64,000 bases of DNA, taken from NCBI RefSeq assembly GCF_032854445.1, contig NC_088307.1, forward strand, positions 16,444,017 through 16,508,016, in the 5' to 3' direction. The position numbers were made by a program, and so were the translations under genes. Position 1 is the first letter of the stretch. The number at the start of each line of letters is the position of its first letter. Shown here in pieces: positions 1 through 12,300 of this stretch. The notes beneath the pieces were generated by a model. That model did no database searches. It saw only the letters and a list, made by a program, of their open reading frames with translations, and was not told where the DNA came from. This DNA comes from Liolophura sinensis. Its lineage: Eukaryota > Mollusca > Polyplacophora > Chitonida > Chitonidae.

Positions 1-697
1 TTTCAGGCAGGCTCAAATAGTCAAGAACACCTTAACTGGCATATATGAGATACGGCATATCGTCTCTAAGGCGATATAGCTCCTTCAGAGCTTCCGGGGC
101 TTTGGCGGTTCCTGGACCCTCGCCTATTTTTGCTGGGACTCTTGCATCCGTCTAGTGTGTCGCCGGCTTCACCGAGCAAAAGACAACTGACGACGCTGTT
201 TATAAATTGGCCCAAAGCTTAAATGTGAACATTACTAAAAACGATATATCCCAATTGGGGAGACACGCAATTTACATCTCTAGATTCGAACTTCAATCAT
301 ACAGTGTTCGGTCCGCGGTGGTTTGCTTATACCATTAGACCACTCGAATTTTTATGACAAAAGTACTTTTTTTGGACAAATGAACATGGTAAGAATTGAA
401 TGTGCATGTTCTTATGTCACATGCTTTTAACACGAAGACTTCATCTGAAAAGGGTCTCCTCCATATTTGGCCAGCCTCATTCAGGGAAGCATGAATGAAC
501 TGACGTAAGTAGTGACGTAAAAAGTTTGACGTAACCACAATATTCTAGTCTTTAGTATATCCCGCTGCCGTAATTCATCAATATCATTTTTAATTTTCTT
601 GAATTTCGGGCAGTTGTAAAGACTACGAAGTAAGACAATTGCTCGGTCATTCAAATGGACTTGGCCCATAGATTCGAGAATTCTAGCGAAATTTTTC

Positions 698-1361
698 AAA
701 CTTTTTTCATCACCTGCCGATGGCATGTGTTACTCTGCATTGTTTGATACGTTATGATACCTTTAATACGTTATTTATGTAGTTGAGTGCTACATTAATT
801 CTTTTAGAACAAACTGTGTGCGTTCTATTTTCTGTGTACAAATGATGTGGTATGGTAGTACATGAAAATGTAAAAACAATTGCTTGGTCATTCAAATGCA
901 CATTACTTGTAGTGAATGTTTCATATAGAAACATCCAGTGGCGATGGTACATCTAAAGGTATTGCAGCACATTGTAGCTTATGTCAATCACCAAAGTTAT
1001 AAGGCAAAAAGTTATACTGGGTAAAATTATTCAAATGCGGTTTCAAATTAAAGGAGCTGGTCCGACGTACTCTTCGAAGAGAAATCGAATGGTGCAAATC
1101 GCGCTGCTCTCCTATCAACAGTTTTAGCTGTAGCTCAGGTTAATTCTTGGATGACGTCATGATGAAGTGCCCAGCAACGGTAACAACCCCTTAGTAACCA
1201 GCGAACATTTCCAAACTGTTTTTATCACCTGCCAATAGCAGGGTTGTTCGGCATCGTTTGATACCTTATTTATGTAGTTGAGTGCTAAAATAATTTTTTT
1301 AGAACAGATATCAGATGTCTTACATTTTTTGTATACAAATGATGTGGTATAATAATAATAC
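698..1361. repeat. Diverged direct repeat pair (698-861, 1212-1361)
   Basis: Both parts contain TATTTATGTAGTTGAGTGCT, then TTTTAGAACA, then ACAAATGATGTGGTAT, in the same order and orientation about 500 bp apart. A second shared piece, GGTCATTCAAATG preceded by AATTGCTC or AATTGCTT, lies at 638-659 and 877-898. This looks like a local duplication of an unclassified dispersed repeat; no inverted termini are obvious. Confidence 0.6.
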
Positions 1362-3235
1362 AATAATAATGCTAATCACGTAACCATTCGTGCTTAGTAT
1401 CCTTACGGTCAGTCCGGTGAAATCAGGTCAGTCTGGTTGCCACGTGTGGACCTAAGTAACCCCTCACTGCTGCAATTAACCTGCAGTGAAATGTTTTCAC
1501 TTTTGATACTGGCAGATTCTTTGCTGTCAAGAAAAAACACTAATAGTATTGTTGTTTGTATGGAAGCATGCAAAGTACAATGCAGGCCTACACCTAAAAA
1601 TTGGGCGGCTGTATCGGGGGCAAACAGCTGAAATCGACGTCGATTATGCTACCCTGTCATGTGTTTACTGTCGAACTAGTTCTGTCATGTACGTACATGT
1701 CTGCGTGGGACAAGCAAACACTACGACAACGAAAATGGTTCAGTTACATCTTAATTTTTGCACCTGAGCCCCCTTTTGTGCACAGGAAAGAACTGTATGG
1801 ATCATCCCAAAATTTAAAAATGGTTATAGACAAGTGTGAGGATTTATGTTTTCTTATCAGATTGTGAGAGAGCATGTAAATGGAAATACAATGCGTCAGT
1901 GACAGTCATCTGAACTATAATCTCAAGAAAACTTCGCTAGACAGAGAAAATACCCTTTTGCCAGTGCACTGTTGTGATGTGATAACAGTGCTCATACCCA
2001 AAAACAAAGCCTGCATGTTTAACCCTTAAACTTTATGTAACACAACATGATCTTGGCACATTTTCTTCATGTATAAAATGTTTCAGGTATTGTAATTAGT
2101 AAGGTCAAAAGTTGTGATGTGAGCTAAGGCTTACTTTGCTGCTTACATATACACTCAACGTAGCCAAACATTCGGATATGGAGGACTGCCTTCTAGTGCT
2201 TCTTTTGATGGTGTTGAATTGCAAAACCCAAATCCATGTGATAATAAATACGTCTACTGTTTCACATAAAGGACGAATCCACTACATCATAATCTCTTCT
2301 TAATTACGGTAACCAAATTTGGGGCACATTCGTTAGATCAAAACCAGAAACAAGGTGGAAAAAAATTTCTCAGTACAGATTTTGTTTTACTACACGAATT
2401 AAATGTAACTAAATATTTACAAGGTCTGTTTCCTTTGACGCGCATTTTTCTTCTTTACATGATGAGCACATACAATATACGTTTTATTGTAAAGATTTAC
2501 TTACAATTGTGAATGTTTACATGGCGAATGGCCAAAGATTCCGTGAGACATTTTATTAAATAGGGTAACGTGGGGAGGGGCTTGAGAAAGGGGGCATGTG
2601 TGTTGTGGGTACGCAGGACTGTATGGGGGTTAATATGCACTCTCTGGTATTTCATTTCTATGCCTCGTCAACCAAATGCTTATACCCTCTGTTGTGTTCT
2701 ACGCACATAGTATTGTTAATAATGTGGCATGACGTCATTGTACATGTCACTGTATACGTCATTCTATGGCGTACCACGCGTAGTGGCAAAAGCCTTGCCT
2801 AGTCCTGGGCGGTAGATGTAATAAAGCCTTGTCTAGGGCCCTCAACAGTTCAATGGTTCATTCCCTTGACAGGTCTCGGTGTTGGTAGGTTGTCGAAAAT
2901 GGGTGAAGAGGGGTGAAGGGGTGGTGGTATCTGCATGCATGTATCAAAATATCTTGCTGTGAATGAACATGTAGAAAGGGCACACCGGTTTATTTTTTTT
3001 TTGCCCACTAACCTACCTTCACAGTGCCCCGTGCGACCTGACACATCAAAGGGCGCCGAATAAGGCCTTCAAACTGTCGATAAACGCTCTGCAGCGTCGT
3101 CTTGAAATGTAATTTAAAATATGTTCTGTGTCATCAAAGAATATTTTTCATTTTGTAAACAATTTGCTTAACAGAATACCCTTCATTTGCAACGCTTTTA
3201 GAACAAAACTTTTGACTGAAATGCAGCCAAATGAA

Positions 3236-3565
3236 GTGTTGCTTTTTATGGAAGCCGGTTGCGGTCGCTCGCGTTTTCTTGCTTTCGACCTTATAAATCA
3301 ACGGTCGAAAACGCGAAACCGCAGAAGAGCAAAGCGCAAAAAACACGAAAGAGCGAAGGTCGAAAACCCGAAAATGCGAGGCAAAAGCCCGAATAGGCAA
3401 GGGAAAACATAAAAGTGCAAAGTTGGCTTTGAGGTGTTCGCTTCGTTTTTTGTTTTGTTTTTCCCTCGCACTTTCGGGTTTTTGACATTTCCTGAAGTCG
3501 AAAATGCAAAAGTTGCCAGATGCAAATCCACTATATAGGGTACCGTAGTGGGATACACAACTATT
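3236..3565. repeat. GAAA/TTTC strand-switching repeat
   Basis: After GGAAGCCGGTTGCGG the plus strand is rich in CGAAA-type words (3300-3410), then switches abruptly to the complementary TTTCG/TTTTG words (3425-3490). A second element of similar design begins at 13903 with GGAAGCCGATAGCGG, so this is a dispersed family. The switch opens spurious ORFs, including one of 152 codons on the minus strand, which I do not treat as a gene. Confidence 0.5.
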
Positions 3566-4695
3566 GTTTTTGTCACAGTCTGCGTTATTCATTTTTTTAA
3601 AAATTGTATGCTCTAGCCCATGTCATTGTTTTCCGATTTAATATCACGCAATTAGAAAAGACTGAATTAGTGTAGTCTTGATATGGTCCGTATATCACAA
3701 GTGTTGGACTATTTTGATGCAAAAAATGAATATCTGTGGTTGATCTGTCTACTGACCAATTTTCACCCACAGGCCATCACGTGACTTAAACGACCAATAG
3801 CGAGCTTCCACATTTCTCAACCGATTTGCATAACATTTTCAATCCGGACACCTCCAGTAGTCTTGTACATGCTTATCAATTTTGAATGCAATCGGATCAG
3901 CGGTTCTAGAGAAGATTTTTTTCTAGATTTCCATACTACTCCAATATGGCCGAAAAGTGGGTCACAGGTTGGTTAAGTTTTATACTAAAGCAGGTAGCCC
4001 AAGCGATTTAGTAATGAACATGTGTAGAAAGTAAACAGCTGTCACACTTAGTTTTTCTCGCAAAACGAAACAAAACAGTTGACAGAGAAGAAAAATATTC
4101 TGAGCAAGAACAATAGTCTCGCTTGGAAGCCTAATAATCGGAAGGAAGGCCTACCAGCGTGAACCCCCTAATAAACTCTACAAGTCTAGTGTTTATCATC
4201 ACAGCTCATCGAATTCAGACACACATAGAGCACACATATAGCCATTTGCACTCACAGATTCTCGACGGAACCCAAACTTTTTCTAATCTTCGGATCAGCC
4301 CTAATTGATTCCAAAAGTGAAAGGCAAGATAGACTAACGAAGACAATTTACAAAACTCCATATACTTACTCACACAAACTCAGTAAGTTCAGGAATGTAT
4401 ATTACAAAATATTGAGCATCCTGTTTTCATGTTGAGCATTAATATTTATATATTGATTAATATATTATGGTAACAATAATAATTTTCAATAATAACAAAA
4501 ATGAGGCATCACCACGTAAATGTAAAAGGTTTCGCAAGCTTTCTTTATCAAGTGACGATGCCGACATAAGGGTCTGAAGCTTGTGAAACCATTTAAATTT
4601 AGGTGGTGTCAAATTATCAAATGACCTGAAAACAAATGACCACTTTACTCACACAACCTCAGTAAGTTCAGGAATGTAAATTCTTATCAAATTCT

Positions 4696-4721
<26 letters not shown>
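4696..4721. repeat. (TA)n microsatellite
   Basis: An uninterrupted run of about 13 TA dinucleotides in the 3' flank of sulfatase copy A. Confidence 0.9.
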
Positions 4722-4728
<7 letters not shown>

Positions 4729-6060
4729 TCATGTTAATATTCATTTTTTATATCTATATTACAGCAATTAGTTTGAACACTACAAAACATAATTGGTAAA
4801 GCTCTGATAACAACCGACATATCAACAAAAAAAAATACCTTAAAATACATGAAGTAATGCACCACTGCACCTCTGTATTATATCTACCCATTTTAAGTTA
4901 TGTATGCATAATCTCTGCATACCACTAGAGTAAAATGTCAATTTACTAAAATTTATAAAAACTTGCATAGAAAACGTCAAATGTAAAATGACACTGCTAG
5001 ATTCAGCATTCATATAAAAACAATTTCAGACTGCATCAAAACCATTCTGCCCCTCCAAAAAATTGGCTCAGAGAGCCCCTCTGACATTTGCAATATCAAC
5101 ACTAAAGCTATATAACCTGTGTCTACTATAGAGCTCCCACATAGTTGTACATGACGGTCACATTTGCATTAAACTATGTCAGGGACAAAACCCTTCGACT
5201 GTTCTAATTGGACAAAATGATTGGTTCAGTTACATGACATACAAAAATCGAGGCGCCAGCCCAGGTGGCTAAACTGTTAAAGGGTTTAATTCCAAACTAT
5301 TTATAAAAAAATATTATTGTTTTACCTCGAGAATTTTCCTTTAAAGCTATGACAGTGTGGTAATTAACCAATCACACATTAAGGCTTTAAGCCATTCGAA
5401 ATTTTCAGCACACTCTGACCCAGCGCCCGTCTTTGAACAAGATAAGTACATGTATACTTGTAAATTGAATATTAAAAAAATATGCACTGAGTGTTACAAA
5501 GTAACACGTACAAAACGATTATTACAATACGATATTCCTTTAAAAGGACAAGTTTTAAAGTACATTTGTACAACTATCATATCCAACTTATAACATTTCT
5601 AGACGTCAGAATTGTAGCGATGAAAATGCTGTTCGTAAATCCATACTGGCTCTGAACAAGAACATGACGCTGAGACCTGTGTTTTCTAAAGGTTGTACAA
5701 CTAACACTGCAGCACTTGGTTATTTCTTTGAGAAGAGGAAAGAAGAACACAAGCATTTTCTAAGATACTACCCCGAACATTTTCGTTAACAATGCTTTCT
5801 CTGTTATTGAACTCCGACGCTCAAACTAACAAATGTTACGCCTGTACCGTAAAAAATGTGTAAATGTGGTAAAGCACAAAACAAACATAAGCCTCAATAC
5901 GTGACACAGATTACAAGGAAAATGTCACATAAAAACAAATCTTGTTTACAGCTTGAAGGTAATCTAAAAGGGAGCGACAAAACAAAAAGGATTTGTAAAG
6001 GGTGCTTTGATGTGATTGGCTGTTACTAAGTGGGACATATCCTCAATGATAACTGTATCA

Positions 6061-6329
6061 TTAGGTCTCCCAGGGACCCCAGACCCCACCATGGAGCTTG
6101 GGGTTTGACCTAGGGTCTGGTTTGGGGTAACGCACAGGGACGGCTGTGACATTATAGGCTTGCAGTCTGTCCAGCATCCTTCTAACCACATCCGGGTACT
6201 GCTCAGAAAGGTCGTCGCGCTCTTCTGGATCAACAGCGATGTTAAATAGCCACAGATTTTTTGTTGGCGCCTCTGATGAAATCTGGGTTTTCTCTGCCAT
6301 GTGTGGGGGTGGAATCCAACTGCTGTTAC
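6061..6329 (-). CDS. Copy A exon 8 with stop
   Basis: 269 bp, acceptor TTTAG. Encodes [28 protein letters not shown], a [15 protein letters not shown] helix and VWGPWET followed by TAA at 6061-6063. The VWGPW ending is typical of arylsulfatase B. Confidence 0.9.
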
Positions 6330-9300
6330 CTAAAGAAATCAACACACGGAGTTAAATCCATAAAGTTGTGGGTTCGAATCCCAACCTAGGCAGACAAGTG
6401 TGTTCACTGTTAATTTAATGTGACAAGGTGGTATATAATGCTATATAGGTTGTATTTAGAGGCTGCAGGGAATTTTCCTATAGTTTAGTGGTAGAAGCAT
6501 GAACTCAAAACCAAGGGACAACTTAATCCCGTAAACCCTTAATCTCCGTTACGCTTGGCGCTGCCAGCAGGGTTGCTGAAGTGGCTTATTGCCGGCCGTG
6601 TTACAGAGCGGTTATGTATCTCTGATCTTCAGGGATTTTTCCTTTAGTCTAAATGTAGAAGCGTGAACTTGAAACCCAAAGATCACTGGTTCAAATGGTC
6701 AGCTGGTAAAACCAGTGTCATTAAGCTGTCTGAAGGAAGGTATATTTATACATATGATATAACAACACAGCTACATGTAAATCTTGAGTAATCTCAGTTG
6801 GTTCTGGCATCGATGTTGAGGTGTCGGCAAAGTGAAATGATTTTGAACACCTAGTTTGGCATTTAATTCAGAGATTCCCCTTCAATATGTTGTTTCAGTT
6901 AATAAAAATAACTGCAAAGATCAGCAAAATGCCAATTTCTGTCTAGTGCACCAAGATATATACCTTAACTTTACCCCTTGTTCTATTACAAACCTGGGCC
7001 GCCTGTGATAATCTTCCAGTCGCCCACACGAAGAGCCGCTCTCACTGTGTTGTCAAAACTGGCGTTACGGAGAGGCTGACCAGCTTTTTTACTGAGGGGA
7101 TCTATATTGTGAAGAATTTCCTGACGTTGACTGGGCTTGCCTTGGCTGTCAATGACAAACAATAAAATTGCTCATGGATATTTGATACAGTTTCATGCTG
7201 CAGAAGCTTGTATTCTTTCACACAATGTCATGATCCATATTTATGTAATTAAAAAGTTATGATTCTTTATCTAGTCATTGTTGGGCAGTAAATGTGGAAG
7301 AGATGAAATTTTATAATAAGGCGCCCAGTGCTGTGATCCAATTCCATTCCCAGGTGTTTGTCTCTTTATATAAAAACTTTCCTGTTAAAAGTGAAAATAT
7401 CCATAAAGGTATCATAGGAAGGATCATTAAAAAACGATACAACAAAGAACTACTTTCATTTCTTTTACTCTGTTTTTTTTTGTTTTGTTTTTCTGCTGGA
7501 TTGAATAAAATGCAGTGGAATGATTGAAGTCTTTGATGGCCTTTATTTACCACATTCCTAAATATTGAATGTTAGTGATACAAAACAGATATTTTGTACT
7601 TGATTTTTTTAATGTTTAGTTTACCAGTGTAATCTCTATTCACAGAGGTTAAAAAAGCTACCTGCACTACCATAATCTATGTTTATATTCGAGCAAACAA
7701 AATGACTTAATGGTCACGGGACCAACCGGTTTGCGGTGAGCTTGATCAGGGAGATGGATCAAAGAGACTGCATTGCTTGACTAAACTTCCGATAAATTAC
7801 AACAGCTTTTTTTTTTTACATATATACCGGTTAACAGTAGTACCCGTGTGATAATCGTCAAGTTGTTATCACCGGAAGGACTATCAAATACCAAATCACC
7901 TGTACAAAGATACCAAGATCGGACACCGAGAAACTAAAACAGATCGTCTATAACAATTTTCAAATGAACAAGTTTATAACTGACCAAGGTATTTTGCCAA
8001 AGCTCTCGTTATATAAGTAAAAATTAAGCAATTCACAGCTTGTCAACACAAACATCTCTATTCCCTGCTTTGAGGGCAATGTCATTTTCGGAAAATCCCG
8101 CCGCTATCAATAGTTCACTTTGTTTAGGTGGAAGTCATTGTACCTTTCACAAGCGTGCGTCTAGACATACTGACGAAGGGCAAGAATATTCTAGATTTCA
8201 CTGAGCAATCCAATGATCGAAAGCTGCTCTCAGCGGGCTGATCATGCAAATTATCCGTGGGCACTGTGTTATTCCAGGAATGTGCCCTGTCATAGTTTGA
8301 GTAAAGTACATGGCCATGACATGGCAGACAGACCAATTTCATCACTGCATAACGTTGCCTTACATGTCAATAAAAGAGAAACACCTAAGAGAGTAAAACG
8401 TGTGTTCGACTGGAAGGCAAGTTTCCCTTTACTGGCCCTCTCTTGAGATCTTCCTCTCAGCCGACTTCATCAAGTGCTGACAAAAAGAGGAAGTTAGAAG
8501 TTTTTACAGACTCTCTTAATAATGGACAGGACAGCTGGCCGGCTTTTATTGTTCTCTCGACTAAGAGTGAACAAAAGCCGGCTTCAAAAATTCACCCTTT
8601 TGTATTGAAAAGGGCTCTCCAGGGCACAGCTGGAACATTAAAAACCGTTAAAAAGTTAAGATCCGGAGATATTCTCATTGAATGTTTCCGGAAGCAACAA
8701 TCAAAAAATTTATTATTATTAAATAAAATTGCTGATACATCTGTTTTCGCATCCCCGCACAATTCCCTGAACAGCTGTCAGGGAATAATTCGTGACCGGG
8801 ATGGTGATATTATTGACTTGTCTGAAGAGGAAATATGCGCAGAACTGAAATCACAGGGTGTTGCCAGAGTTAAACGCTTCACTATGAAGAAATCTGGCAA
8901 CATCATTAAACTTAATACATATCTTTTGACCTTTAACACAACCTCGCTTCCGTCGTATATCTACATTGGCCCGTATAGGGTTAGTGTAGATTTATACATT
9001 CCCAACCCTACACGCTGCTTTACTTGCCAAAAATTTGGTCACGGCAAGGGCCAATGTAAAAATAAAATGGTTTGTTTTAGATGCGGCAGTGAGGGTCATG
9101 ATGGTTTCGACTGCAGCAGCACAGTTAAGTGTTGTAATTGCAGTGGAGATCACATGGCCTCCTCCAAGGACTGTCCGTTTTTTATTAAAGAAAAGCAAAT
9201 AATAAATCTAAAAACTAAAAATAATATCTCTTATCAGGAGGCCCGCAAATTGGCCTCCGTCTCTAACACTTCACTGCAATCTTCGTTTGCCAATGTGGTC

Positions 9301-12300
9301 AAGCGAACTACAACATCTGTTGGAACTCAAACTTCATTAACATGGCCCAATGGAAACGACAAACCTAGCTTCACATCTTTACAACCTGCTGCTCAACCTG
9401 CGCATATTTCCTGCTCAACACAGACCACTGCACAACAGCAAATAAAACCAGTCAATAATAAACAACAAACTGATAAACCTGAAATTGACCAATTCAAAAA
9501 CAAATCTGCCAAAACCAAATCTGAAAATAAATATAATAGTGATAATAGTGAACCTAGCGGTCCCACAGAGCGTCCCTCTAAGGCCACCAGGGACCCTGTC
9601 CAAACTTTTAATAGATTTGGATCGTTGGAGGACGTTGGTCCTACAACATCGGATGCGGATGTGATGGATACATCACCCGCAACAGGGAGATCTTCCAGCC
9701 GATCTCCAAGGAAGGGTCGTCCTCGGTCCAAACATAAAGAGAAATCTCCTATACGTCTCCCTCCATAATGTCTTATTTAGACAAAATTATACAGTGGAAT
9801 TGTCGAGGTCTTAAGGTAAATTTTATTGAAATAACACAGCTAGTTCAATCAGTTAATCCTATTGCCCTGTGTCTTCAGGAAACTCACCTGAAGACATCTG
9901 ACAAAGATACAGTTGCCCTTAAAAATTATTCCTTATACAGCACTTATTCAAATGAAGAAGATCGAGCTGCAGGCAGCTCTTCCATCTTCGTGAATAACAA
10001 TGTTATTCACAGCCCTGTTGCTCTGGATACAGAACTGCAGGCTGTGGCTGTTCGTGTTTCATTGTCCGAAACAATCACATTATGTTCGGTGTATATTCCC
10101 CCGAACATTTCTTTGTCAGCTTTGCAGTTACATAATCCAAAAGAACAATTACCCAAACCTTTTATACTTATGGGAGATTTTAATTCCCATAACCCCCTAA
10201 CATAAATAATAAGGGCAAGATAATGGAAGATTTTTTATCGAAAGAGGAACTGTGTTATTTCAATGATGGTTCTAACACCTATTTACATCCAGGTAATGGC
10301 GCTTATTCTGCTATCGATCTCACTATCTCAGATCCATCACTTCTCCTTGATTTTTCTTGGAAGGTGCATGACGATCTTTGTGGTAGTGACCATTTTCCTA
10401 TAATCCTAGAACATATCACTTCTAATTCTTTAGAACGTGTAGCTAGGTGGAAATTCGATAAAGCAGATTGGATCGCATTTGAGATGTTCTGTGAGGCTGA
10501 TATCACCCCAGACACTCTCAAAGCAGCAGATGATCCTATGTTAAAATTTAACGAGCTTGTATTACGAGCTGGCGATAGAACTATACCTAAGACCTCGACA
10601 TATCCAAAATCCAAAAGTAAACCCTGGTACGACAATGACTGTCGTAAAGCCATAAAGGACCGTAAAAAGGCTGAACGTAGATTTAATCATTGTCCTACTG
10701 ATAATAACTTAAACCAGGTTCGTATTTTTAGAGCTAAGGCTCGTCGATTACTCAAGTTCAAGAGACGATCTTGTTGGCGGAACTTTGTTTCGGGCATTAC
10801 GTCAAAAACACCCATGCGTAAGGCCTGGAACATGGTTCAGAAACTTAAGGGCAAAAATAATAAAGCAAAAGTTCAGCATTTAAAAGATGGAGATAATATA
10901 TTAACTTCTCCATCCGATATAGCTAATAAACTAGCTGAAACAATCTCAAAGAAATCTTCTTCTGAGAATTATACTAAAGAATTCCAACGTATTAAAAACC
11001 AGAAGGAGAAAATTAAATTGCCCTTTTCTTCTAAGAATTTAGAAGATTATAATCATCCTTTTAATATCGATGAACTTAAAACTGCATTAAAAAAGGCCCA
11101 CGATACTGCTTGTGGTCCTGATAATGTATATTATAAGTTTCTGAATCATTTACCACCTGAGCCACTAGACACTCTCCTGGACTTGCTTAATAATATTTGG
11201 ATAACTGGTAATTTTCCACCATCATGGAGGGAGGCGTGTATTATCCCGGTTCCCAAACCGGGTAAGGATCATACTGATCCAAATAATTACCGTCCCATAG
11301 CTCTTACCAGCTGTGTCTGTAAGACTATGGAACGGATGATTAATGATAGACTTGTTTGGTTTCTTGAAACCAACAAGTTATTTTCTAATATTCAATGCGG
11401 TTTTCGTCAAGGTCGATCTACTTTAGATCACCTTGTTCGATTCGAAACCTTTATTTGCAATGGCTTCATGAATAACGAACATGTGGTGTCCATATTTTTC
11501 GACCTTGAAAAGGCCTACGACACCACATGGAAATATGGTATTTTAAAAGATCTCGCGGATATGGGTCTTAAAGGTCGCTTACCTATATTTATAGCCGAAT
11601 ATTTATCAGATCGTCAGTTTAAGGTACGGGTGGGGTCCACTCTTTCTGACTCTTATGAGCAGGAAATGGGTGTACCCCAGGGCAGCATTCTATCACCAAC
11701 TCTGTTTAGCATAAAAATAAATAGCCTAGCAAAAACATTAACATCAGGCACAGAGGGTTCTTTATACGTGGATGATTTCCTTATATGCTACCGAGCTAGG
11801 AATATGAATAATATCGAACGTCAGTTGCAGCTTTGTCTCAATACAATCGAGAAATGGGCAACTGAAAACGGTTTTAGATTTTCAACGTCTAAAACCGTCG
11901 GTATGCATTTTTGTAATAAACGGGAACTTCACCTTGACCCTGAGCTTAATTTTTGTGGTGAACAGGTTAAAATTGTTGGAGAAACAAAATTTTTAGGTAC
12001 AATATTTGATAGTACACTATCTTTTATACCTCATATTAAAATGCTTAAAGCTAAATGTACAAAGGCTCTCGATATAATTAAGGTCGTGTCTAGCATCGAC
12101 TGGGGTGCTGACCGATCAGTTTTACTTAATTTATATCGTTCTCTGGTGAGGTCTAAATTGGACTATGGATCCATCATTTACGGTTCCGCTAGGAAGTCGT
12201 ACATTAAAATGTTGGATCCTGTTCATCACCAAGGTTTGAGGCTCAGCCTTGGTGCTTTCAGAACCTCACCAGTAGAAAGTTTATACGTGGAGGCAAATGA

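Larger units (their letters stand above)
1..4282. other. Intergenic region, no gene recognised
   Basis: I see no coding region I can support. The stretch is AT-rich with short ORFs in conflicting frames. It holds a diverged direct repeat (698-861 and 1212-1361) and a GAAA/TTTC-rich repeat (about 3236-3565). A GC-richer patch at 60-185 has no convincing reading frame. The window begins here, so a distal exon of a neighbouring gene cannot be excluded. Confidence 0.6.

Noticed and set aside
3134-3592. 152-codon minus-strand ORF
   Set aside because: It lies in the strand-switching GAAA/TTTC repeat, has low complexity and matches no family I recognise.
8213-8446. 77-codon ORF before the LINE
   Set aside because: It crosses the target duplication into LINE sequence, so it spans unrelated DNA.
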